From NCBI GenBank assembly GCA_964016875.1, contig OZ024723.1, forward strand, positions 13,483,343-13,547,342: a stretch of DNA of 64,000 nucleotides. Reading direction: 5' to 3'. Within the stretch, counting starts at the first letter, position 1. Every line of letters starts with the position of its first letter. The stretch is from Fallopia convolvulus (lineage: Eukaryota; Streptophyta; Magnoliopsida; Caryophyllales; Polygonaceae). Below are positions 45,981 through 56,197 of the stretch, piece after piece. The position numbers were made by a program, and so were the translations under genes. Under the pieces are notes generated by a model, which was not told the origin of the DNA, searched no databases, and saw only the letters and a list, made by a program, of their open reading frames with translations.

Positions 45981-47438
45981 TGTTGTTAGGGTGATTTGAC
46001 AACAAATAAATTTATAGTCAAGACCCCGCTGAGTATAGGGGAGTCAGGATCGTTCCACGGGAAGCACGATTGTTTGTTTACCAACTACAAAGAAATAAAA
46101 ACAAAGCAAAACAACACAAGAATACCTACGACCAACCTCGTTAACGACTTTGTCAGGGTCGTTAACGAACCTGGATAACTCTACTTAAATGACTTCAAAC
46201 ACAGGGTCGGTACTGAGGCAACGAACTCAGTAACGAATGTAACAAGGAAAACTCAAATAGGAATAAAAAATCTAGGACAAGGGTTACCACAACATAGCCA
46301 TGCATATAAACTCGTAAGAAGATAAAGATCATGCCTTTAAATAGATAAATTCATCAACTTTCGCTGACTAGCAAGCAAATCAATCTATTCTCATAAACTA
46401 ATTCACTCAATTACTTGTTTGGATCCAAAGCTCGAAACTTTCGTAAATCGAACAAAATCAACATTCAAGTCTATAACTTTCTTTCTCAATCAAGTTAAGA
46501 ACTCAAATTACCTCGATTCTCATCTAGGCATAAACACAACAAGCAATCTAAAATAGATAAAAGGCATTCAACACATCAACTTACTCATCAAACATACATA
46601 ACTATGTCGGGTTTCAACCCCGACCCTAGACAGGAAAACTACTCACTAATCATAATTATAAAACAAACAACTTCAATAAGAGAAAACATTGAAAACAAGA
46701 AAACTACTTCAAATTAATAAGAAAATTATCGTCTTACAGACTTTAGAAGAAACCGAAAAACATCAAATACCGAACAGAAGACATGATTAACGACCCTGGC
46801 TTTGCTCTCGTTCCACCTCGACTCGATAATCTTCCACTCGACTTCTCCTCTCTCTTGGCTCTACTAAAACCGATCTCCTATTTTTTTCCCCTTCTAGGCT
46901 AGAAAGAAGGATATTTATACTAATAAAGCTATCTAATAAAAAGGCTAGAAGATAAAAACTTTCCTAAAAGATAGAAACTAACCTAAAAAAATAGAAAGAT
47001 AATCTAGAAAGATAACAAGACATAAAACATAAAATATAATAACCCTAAAACTCATTAAAAACCCTACCGACACAGAATTAACAAGATAGATTTCCGCACA
47101 GGGTCGGTAGAGTTAAGATCTCTCGAATAATTCTATCTCTAAGCCTCGTTAACGAGTCTTCATTTGGTTTTCTTCAATTGTTCAACTCTATAAGCTTGGA
47201 CTTCGACCTCTTATCTTCGTATTCTTCCGTCCTCCACCATAGTACTCCATTCAGCTCCAAAAAGCGCTCTTTCTCTGCTCAAAACCTACAAAAAGACACA
47301 AAACGGAGTAGCTTCCATACTTTTCACAAAATATGCAAACTCATCCAAAAACACATAAAACTAACCCTAAAACTACTAAAACTAATCTAAACAAACTAAA
47401 AAAACATACTAAAATCTAGACTAAAAACATGAATATCA
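45981..47438 (-). repeat. 5' LTR of B2 (right)
   Basis: 1458 bp, plus-strand ends TGTTGTTAGGG and CATGAATATCA. Palindromic units lie near 46136, 46157 and 47143, with one fewer than its partner at the last site. Confidence 0.95.
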
Positions 47439-47443
47439 TTGAC

Positions 47444-50102
47444 ACAATGATCTTGATGGCTTTTGTTATGTCTTGACCATGGCCACGATCATTAGCACTC
47501 CATGATTGTTGCCCATATTGGTCAGACATTTTCGTATTGACACTCTTTGTCCATATCATTCACTTCTAAACTTATTGTTATCAAACCTAGTATTGAGAAC
47601 TCTTTAAGAGATTGGAGACTGAGACTATTCTGACAAAGATTGAAGTTCTACAGTTTGAATATCCTTCTCTTGGATTTAGATCAAGTAACCCTTTTTCTTG
47701 AATCTATTATGTTATTTCTTCTAATTGATTTTCTTTCTCTCTCAATCATATATAGCTAAATTTTCTATAATAAGATTAGAGTGAACCCCAATATTGTAGG
47801 TAGGCTTTTGATGTGATATTTGCTTAAATTAATGTTTGATATGTGTTTCCTTCAATCCTTGGTTGCTTAATACCCTATTAGCTCTTGCAAATAAGATTCT
47901 TATTAGAGTATGAGACCAACAAGAGATAACAATAATAAGATATTGATAGGTTATGTACTAAAAATTAGTTCTTTCAGATCCCTAAGAATCAAACTAGAGA
48001 GTTATCTGTTCAACAAAAAAAAAAATTCTCGTGTGGATTTTAAACTAAAGTAGTAGTTTGAGGGTTTAAAAAAATTCTAGTGGAAAGCGGCAATGAATGT
48101 TAGGTTTGTTTATACCTAGTCTCTAAAAGCTTAATGGGACTAAAATTGATTAGCTTTACCTGACAACGATTGTTAGTAGAGTTTAGGCACATAAACTTGT
48201 CATTTGAAAGGAGTTAGTGTTTATCTTAGATAGTTGGTCCTTCAAACATAGGTAGACTAGATTCAAGTGGATATTAGTTAGGCCTACTAAAATATTGTTG
48301 TGCGAATCTTTGACATTTGAAGCCTTTTCCCATTTTATTTTAACATTTTAATAAGCTCTAAGTTACATGAAAGAATGGATTAATCTTTAAAACTTTATAA
48401 AATTCACATGCAACACCTATTTAACTTACTAAAAGAGATAATACCTTTGTAAGTCTACTTTTAAATTAGAAAGGTAACAAATATATTATCAAAATTTTCT
48501 TTTTAAGTCTAAGTTGACATGCAAAGGTGAATAAATTCACATAAATCCTTCTTAGAAAAATCCCATGTACTTTTATCCCTTTTATTTAAATAAATATTAT
48601 TCTCATGGGTGGTAGCATTTCTATAGATTAATTAAATTAAAACCAAAATTGTAATAAGTTAAATTGACATGCAAGAGTGGAAATAAAGTCTTTTAAATCC
48701 ACATGCAAATACCTATTTAATTAAAGAAATATTATATATTGTGAAAATTATTTTATTAAAAGATATTTACTAAAATATTAGTCAGAAAATTATACCGAGC
48801 GATAACGAAATGGAAATGGGCACACAAAACAAGGTGGGTTGACCTAGACCTCTTTTCTTTCTTTCCAAGCAATGGTGAATTGCGTCGTCTTGGTGTGGCC
48901 ACTGGTGGCGATGGCTCGGGCTATGGCGGCCTGAAGACAACGTAGGATGGTTAGAAAAACTGTTCGCGGCCAACCCGTTCTCCTAGAGTCGGTGCATGTT
49001 GGTTGTCGAGTGATGTTCACGTGGTCCTAGAGGCGACACCACTGATGGATCTGGGCTGGAAATTGCGAGTTGTGAGCTCCCGTCTCCCTCTTTCTACTGT
49101 CGGCAATGGTGGAGAAAATGGATGTGGAAAGAAGGCGTACGAGCTTGGAGAAAATCGCTCGTCACCAGCCCGGAAAACCCAAAACTGCACATAGTCGACT
49201 GGTTTGGATGCATTTTTTGCTCGATTTTTGTAGGCAATTATTTCATCTACATTTAGGGACTTGAATCACAAAATTTGGTGGAGAAACGAGCTTGGAATCA
49301 CTCTTTGAAAATCATGCTAAGCTAGGGGTTTCTTGAATGAATTTTTGGAAAAATCAGATTTGGGAAATAATTCAAATCTAAAATTTTGAGGCTTGAGATG
49401 GACGAAAATGAGAGGAAAAGAAGTGGTTTATGTGCTCTTCCTCCTTGCCCAAGTACTCTTTAAATAGTGGAGGAAGAAATTTACTTGGGAGAGAAAAGTA
49501 AAGTCATTGGTGGAAGGGGGAGGTGGTGTGTGTCTTTGAAGAGTGATCAAGAGGCCTTCAAATAGGCAAAGACTTGGTGGGAGATCAAGTGTTAATGATC
49601 CAAATATGCTCTTGGTATGGGATTCGGGAGAAGGGATTGCCAAATTAATTTGAGGAATTGCAAGACTATAATTCTATGCACAAAATCCATTCTAAGATCC
49701 CCATATGATTATTTTGAAACATTTTTAATGTATTATTATTCTAAGAATAGAATTTGGGTGGAAAAAGAATGTTATAAATTATTCTATTTACTAAATAATT
49801 AAATATTTAAGAAAATAGAATTAATTCATTTAACGAAATTAGTGGTTATTACATATAACGTCTAACGAGATTTATTAAATGGGTCATCAAAACTTGTTCG
49901 GAAAATTCTAAAAATTGTTCGAGCAATATTATAATTTATGTGAACTAAGAAAATCATTTTACATGGTTATTTTCTGTCACTTGTAAATTCTTAGACCTGA
50001 GTTCCTAGCTTATAGTCAAAACGGGTAACAACTTTGCTAAGCGGGTTTTAGAAAGTCGTCTAAAAAAAATTCAAAATTATCCTAAAAATCACGACTATTA
50101 CA
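47444..50102. mobile_element. Region ending in a D-like LTR terminus
   Basis: No host gene is supported. The last part (about 50050-50102) ends with attcaaaattatcctaaaa then gactattaca, which closely resembles the 3' ends of D1 and D2. A GC-richer patch at 48880-49180 resembles in position the GC-rich patches of D1 and D2. No matching TGTAACACC start or target duplication was found, so this is a truncated or diverged relative. The left part (47444-48780) is AT-rich without recognisable content. Confidence 0.4.
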
Positions 50103-51092
50103 CGTCGGGCACCGGCATATTTTATCTTCAAGTCTACAAATTTGTCTCCAAAAATTGATCGGTTTGAACTTCTCTTTCTCTCTTTTGCTATAGAAGTTGT
50201 TTTATGGGTGGCTTTTTTCCCGGAATATTTTGTTTGAATGGACAATTTTTTCAAAATTAAATATTCAGCGAGTGACTTTCTATTATTGAGGAGGGGGAAT
50301 CGAAATGATTAGATTAAAACCATGCCTATAATTGCAATTTCTTTGTTACATGTGTTTGTACTTTCTATTTTTTTGGTTATGATCTTTTTGAAAGAGGAGT
50401 GTGATAATCACGAAGGAAAAGAAAGGAGCCAAGGTGCTAACATGGAGGAAATTCTCTTTGAAGGAACTTGATTCGGCTACTAAGGCCATGAGAAATGGGG
50501 GTAAATGATGGATAAATGAGAGGGTACAAAGTATTTTTTTTAAAGAAAAAAAGGTAATTCATTTGTACCCCATACATGGTAGATATATACCCCTCACGTA
50601 CCCTCTTTCTTTCTTCTTCCTTGCCACATGGCATCTTTTTATTAGTCTTGACTTTTATAATTTTGTAAATATCTTTAAGCTTATAAAATTAGCTATGGGT
50701 ACTTTTAACATCTCTTTTAATCAAAATTTTAATCATAGAATATATTATTTTTATTTGAGGAATTTATAAGAGATAATATTAACGATACCCATATTGTATA
50801 TGTTTAGTATATTTAAAAAAATTATACCATAGGTGCAATAGTAATATAGTATTGTTAATTCTATTAATTATTTTTATATTTAATTAATAAATAATTTATG
50901 ATATTTTATAATCATTAATAATTAAAGACAATATTACATAAAAGAAAACATTACATTAAAATTATAAACTACGATAAGCAAAATTATAAAACTTATGCAT
51001 AATATATTACATTAAAGACAACATTACAACAAAATCAACATTACAAAAAAACAACAACAACATGATAAAATTATTTAAATTATAACATGTGA

Positions 51093-51093
<1 letters not shown>
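50103..51093. other. AT-rich spacer
   Basis: No gene or clear repeat seen over about 1 kb. Confidence 0.45.

Positions 51094-51132
<39 letters not shown>
51094..51132. repeat. (TA)n microsatellite
   Basis: An uninterrupted TA run of 39 bases. Confidence 0.95.
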
Positions 51133-51135
<3 letters not shown>

Positions 51136-51247
51136 TTGAAGAGAGGAAAAATATAAAATAAGATATTATGTACCCTTATGTACTCATGAAGAGTACACTA
51201 GTGTAAGAGGATAAAATATTAGGGTATTTAGTAGTATAGAAGTATGC

Positions 51248-51363
51248 CCCACATGGGATGGTCTAGTGGTAAGAGACATGGGGGATGTTGGGAGGTCTTG
51301 GGTTCGATCCTCCTTCTTCTTTACCCTGACCTTCATTTTTTTTTTCACATTTTCCTAATCTCT
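51248..51363 (+). mobile_element. tRNA-derived SINE
   Basis: It has polymerase III promoter boxes at the tRNA spacing: an A box in gatggtctagtggtaagag (near 51257) and a B box gggttcgatcc (51299-51309). A T-run and short tail follow. The arrangement matches plant Au-type SINEs. Target duplications were not identified. The last 54 bases occur again in reverse complement at 52010-52063. Confidence 0.7.
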
Positions 51364-51534
51364 TAAGGAAATATTTGATATAAATTTATGTAGTTTACCC
51401 TTTTTACAAATACAACAACTAAATAAGGAAATATTTGATATAATTTTTAGTGATTAAATATTTATATCATTATATTGACAAATAGTAATACTTTATATGA
51501 TATAATTATTTATGAAAAAACCCAATAAAAATTA

Positions 51535-52714
51535 CGAACTACATAAAACCACCCTTTATCTTGATGGGTTTGCAATAAACCACCCCTTATTTTGAATTTT
51601 ACATAAAACCACCCCTTAAACTAATTTCGTTTGCATTCAACCACCCCTCTAACTATTCCGTCTAAATTCCGTTAATGACCACCACTGAAACTATTTTTTC
51701 CCCAGATCCACACTGGTCATTAATTTTTTACCCACTTCTCACGCCTTGAATATTCTCAAACTTGAAATTAGTTGAAAATCTCATTTTCAAAATAAAACTC
51801 TATATATATGACAGTAAAAGAATCAAATTATACAACCAGGCATAAAATCAAATCTATCTCTGTCAAAATTGATTTTAAAGTCAAATCTCAACAATAAACC
51901 TTTTTTATATCAATCGAAACCCTTTGCAATTTTTTAATTTTTCTTTATTTCGATGGAAGAAAATGAGGCTACAAATTGATTAAAACAAAAGATTGGAGGT
52001 CTGGAAGAAAGAGATTAGGAAAATGTGAAAAAAAAATGAAGGTCAGGGTAAAGAAGAAGGAGGTTTGATGTATATGGACTACGGTATGTAATTGGGAAAA
52101 TTTTGGTTTTTTTTTTGTTCCGTATACTGTTATGTGTGGTGCTACTGATAAATTGGAGTTGGGGAAGAAAGAGGTTTGATGCTATTTGAGTAAAAATAAA
52201 ATAAAAAATATAGTATTTCTGAGTTTTTAACGGAAGTTTAGATGGAAAAGTTAGAGGGGTGGTTGAATGCAAACGGAATTAGTTTAAGGGGTGGTTTTAT
52301 GTAAAATTCAAGATAAGGGGTGGTTTATTGCAAACACATCAATATAAAGGGTGGTTTTGTGTAGTTTGCCCAAATAAAAAATACAGTATTTCTGAGTTTT
52401 TAACGAAAGTTTAGATGGAAAAGTTAGAGGGGTGGTTGAATGCAAACGGAATTAGTTTAAGGGGTGGTTTTTTGTAAAATTCAAGATAACGGGTGGTTTA
52501 TTGCAAACACATCAATATAAAGGGTGGTTTTGTGTAGTTTGCCCTAAAAAATATAGTATTTCTGAGTTTTTAACGGAAGTTTAGATGGAAAAGTTAGAGG
52601 ATTGGTTGAATGCAAACGGAATTAGTTTAAGGAGTGGTTTTATGTAAAATTCAAGATAAGGGGTGGTTTATTGCAAACACGTCAATATAAAGGGTGGTTT
52701 TGTGTAGTTTGCCC
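51535..52714. mobile_element. Foldback element with triplicated right end
   Basis: About 145 bp at the left (51535-51680: aaaaccaccctttatcttg, ccacccctctaac and so on) recur in reverse complement at 52230-52375. This right end is then repeated twice more in tandem (to 52545 and 52714) at steps of 173 and 170 bp. Each copy ends in ggtggttttgtgtagtttgc. The middle part (51681-52200) is AT-rich, with a SINE tail inserted in reverse. No coding capacity. Confidence 0.75.
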
Positions 52715-53002
52715 AAAATTATATTTTACTAATATACATAATCAAATTATTTAGCCTTGTCCCATGTCTTGAGTCACTTATATGAATGAAGTTTTGATAT
52801 TGGATAATAATGATGAATCATTGTCCCACATGATTAATGTTATGTACAAAGAAGTATTGCAAAAACTTGATGATCATCATTTAAAATGTAAGTCAATCCC
52901 TTAGTTTTTTATATGGTCTTTTTTACCATCATATTTTACTATTTATTATACTTATATAGGTTTCTTCGCTAACTAATGGTTATATTTTTTTGATGTTGTT
53001 CA

Positions 53003-55375
53003 CACTACAAGAAAATGTATTTTGGGCGACAAAAATATGAAACAAGGGCGACAGTTTATTTTTCGTCGCCCAAAGACAACCTTTGACGACAAAATGTGTT
53101 TTTGTCGCCTTGATTGTACTTTGGGCGACAAAAATATACATTTGTCGCCATATATCAATTTTGAGCGACAAAAAAACAACATATTCGCCCTTCATTTGAC
53201 AGTGCAAAGAAGCATATATGAAGGTTGCAGGATTTTAAAGAACTTCATAAACAACAACTGGAGCTTTATGGAGTTGACAATTTGACGGTGCAAGAAGCAT
53301 ATATGAAGGTTTTAGGAACAACATCGGGTTATATAAATGGTTTAGGGTTTGGGCCTGAAGCACCTAAGCGCACTATGGAGGAGAGAACAGATGGAGGAGG
53401 TATTGAAATTGCTCATCAAATGGCTACACAAATGGAACAAATAGAAAGGTCTTCAAGGGAAAGAGAAACTGGACTTAAGGAGCAATTAGAAAGAGAATCA
53501 AGGAAAGAGAAGCTAAACTGAAGGAGCAATTAGAAAAGGAATCAAAGGAAAGAGAGGTTGGGCTGAAGGTGGAAATTCAAACACTTAAACAAGACAAAGT
53601 TGAAATGCTAGGAGAGCAAGAGAAGATGAAAAAGGATTTTTGTGCAATGCAAGAAAAAGTGTCAGTTATGCTTGCCATGAATCTCCAGAAGTAAGGTAAT
53701 TACTTTTATACAATTACTCTTATACAATTAGTAGTTATGACTGTTGTTATTCTGGGTTAATTTTGGTTGTTGTTATTGTTCTTGGCTGGTGTGCTGTTGA
53801 TGCATGTTTTGGTTTTTGTTGATGTCTTTCTGTTTGCTCTTGGTTTCTGTTTTCCCGGCATTGGACTTGGCTGTTGTGTCTTTTTCTGGTGTCAATTTTT
53901 TTAGAATTAAATTTTTAGACCTGTATGCTTGTTTGTGTTGTTATAAGATATGGTTAATATTGATTGAATGGCTTGAAAGCTAGGCTTGATGTTTAAGATG
54001 TACTTAATGAGTGCCAAAATTGGGCAACTGCCACTAAGTGATATTGGGCAAGAGTTCTAAAATACAGTGATTAGGATTCAATTAATGAAGTTGCTGATAT
54101 TGGCTTGTGGACGTGTTGTTTGACTGATTTAGTTCAACTAATTGAGACCTATGGCACCACCAGTATATATTTCAGTTTCTCTTTTGTGTTTTATTTCTTT
54201 CTTTCATTTTCTCTTTTCACTAAAAGATATATCCTGTATATATGATTCCACCATAGGTTTATTTGCACTTTATAAGAGTATAAAGCTCTGTGATAGAGGC
54301 TCTAATAATTTCACCCAATTTCTCCTATATGGCTTCTCTACTACTAGCTAGGCCTACTCCTTTTGATAATGTGTGCATTATTAATCTTCTAACATGCCAT
54401 CATTAATATTATCTCATGGTCTGTTTGGGTGCTTGGTCTGGTTCACCATGTTTGTTAATATTGTTTGGAATCGTCACTTGAACTTCTGTTTGATGATTTC
54501 CCACATAAATACATGAAATTAAGAGTGGTTTCCTAATACTTGAACTTGTTATTTGTTTGCATAAACAATCTATAGACTCTAATAATAATTTCATGGGTTC
54601 TTGCAGATCTTGGAGGCTTTTGAACTTGTGGTGGAATGTTGGTCTTTTCTGTTTTAGAAGTTATGTCGGAGGCATTTAGGGGTAAGGTTTGGCTATTTTG
54701 GTGTATAGTTAGTAGAAGATAGCTATTTTGGAATTCTATATCCATTTTGTTATATATAGTACAAGATAGATATAGCTTTTGGTATATGATAACTATAGTG
54801 GTATATGATACCATTAGAAGAGCTAGTACTTAACTGTAGTGACTATCGACATTCAAAGTATATGATATTACTTTTTGGAATTTTGTCGATGTTGTATGTT
54901 TTACGAGCACAAGGGACATAAAAATAATAAAATTATAAAATGAAAAATAATAGGCGCCAATGAAAAATACAGGGAGAAGAAATTTATTTTCATAGTATAC
55001 ATAGAGCGACAAAATGACCTTTTGTCCCTAAAACTCTAGGACGACAAAACAAACTTTTGTCACTAAAGACCTAGGCCGACAAAACGGGCATTTGTCCCTA
55101 AAGACCTAGGACAATAAAACATTATTTTGTCACTGTACATGTAGGGTGACAAAATCATTTTTTGTCATTGTAAATTTAGGGCGACAAAACCATTTTTTTC
55201 GCTAAAGTTATTTTGGGCGACAAAATTATCTTTCGATGCCCATACCCAAGGACGAATAATCTTTAGCAACGTCTTCGCGACAAAACCTTTTTTGTCGACG
55301 TAGGTTTATTGCGACGAAAAAACCCCCTTTGGGCGACAAATTTTTTTGTAGCCCAAAGCGATTTTTCTTGTAGTG
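53003..55375 (+). mobile_element. CACTA (En/Spm) transposon, target duplication TCA
   Basis: It begins CACTACAAGAAAA and ends TTTTTCTTGTAGTG, the CACTA terminal inverted repeat. The flanking 3-bp duplication is TCA (53000-53002 and 55376-55378). Subterminal copies of GGCGACAAAA and its complement are dense in the first 200 and last 400 bases, as expected for transposase binding sites. Only a small part of a transposon protein remains inside 2.4 kb, so the copy is non-autonomous. Confidence 0.93.
53225..53694 (+). pseudogene. CACTA transposon protein C-terminal fragment
   Basis: The first part (to about 53510) reads LELYGVDNLTVQEAYMKVLG, then SGYINGLGFGPEAPKR, a segment typical of the C-terminal region of plant CACTA transposases (Transposase_24-type proteins). 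It passes into a Glu/Lys/Arg-rich coiled coil. A frame change near 53505 is followed by an open stretch to the TAA at 53692-53694 (KEQLEKESKEREVGL...QEKVSVMLAMN). The coiled-coil unit is internally duplicated. The N-terminal catalytic part is missing. A direct repeat (gcatatatgaaggtt at 53212 and 53297) marks the left edge of the retained coding piece. Confidence 0.6.
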
Positions 55376-55378
55376 TCA

Positions 55379-56197
55379 AGGGCATAAAAGACAAATATTC
55401 TTGGTATTGCTTGAAGGACGTAACTCTTGAAAAAAATGATCTTCGTTGTACCATATGTATTTTATAGATATAACATTAGTTTATGCTTTAGAATATAGTT
55501 ATTTTCTTTATTCACTATATTACCATTTCATGTGTGTTTTGCTCATTTTAAAAGTTTGTCTTATAAACTTAAATTTAATTTTTTTTTCAGTCTTTGATAT
55601 TTGTCTTTTCTATATATATTTGATCGTAACTTTGACATAGTAGAGACCATGAGAAATTGAGGTTGATAGTTTGAATTGAAGTGCAAGAAACTTTGATTTC
55701 ATACTGGCTTATGTAAAGTGCCTTAAATGCCAAATGAAAATATTTTCACTTATAAACTACGCATTTCGAACTTGTGATGTTTGATCTGTGATAGTGGGAT
55801 TGAATCCTGTTATCTTGTAGATGATGAGACCTATGTGGCTATGCCTTACAGAAAGTTTTGATCCAAAACAAGGAGCAATTGGAATTGGGGAGAGGAGACC
55901 TGTGCTACGGCCTTATTCATCCATCGAAGTCTAATGCCTCTTCTTCATCATCCTAATTACTTTTTGCTGAGAACCTTTTGAGTTATTGCTTGTGCAGCTT
56001 CCTTCACTTGCCATTTGTGCAACACCACCACTCTTTATTCTTTTCATCTCTGGTATTATTGCATCCCGTTCTGATTGCAAGCTATGGGTTCTTGATGATA
56101 TCCATTTAATTTTCTCTTGAGTAGATCCTTTGGTAGTACACTGAGTAATAAGCTATTTTGGGATCAACTAGATCTTGAATTAAACATGATGTATATG
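55379..56197. other. Spacer between the CACTA element and solo LTR C
   Basis: No gene is supported. The sequence is AT-rich with no repeats recognised. Confidence 0.45.

Larger units (their letters stand above)
37058..47438 (-). mobile_element. Complete Athila-like LTR retrotransposon B2, target duplication TTGAC
   Basis: A 10.4-kb element on the minus strand with both LTRs (5' LTR 47438-45981, 3' LTR 38528-37058) and the 5-bp duplication TTGAC at 37053-37057 and 47439-47443. Minus-strand order is LTR, tRNA-Asp primer site, gag, protease, spacer, Athila ORF2, non-coding region, purine-rich tract, LTR. There is no reverse transcriptase, RNase H or integrase, so the copy is non-autonomous. B1 has the same layout with the protease ORF ending at the same codon, so the loss belongs to the family. 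Gag is open; the protease and ORF2 each have a few disabling changes. Confidence 0.93.

Noticed and set aside
51248..51310. Functional tRNA gene
   Set aside because: A and B boxes are present, but no cloverleaf with anticodon and acceptor stem can be formed; a SINE fits better.
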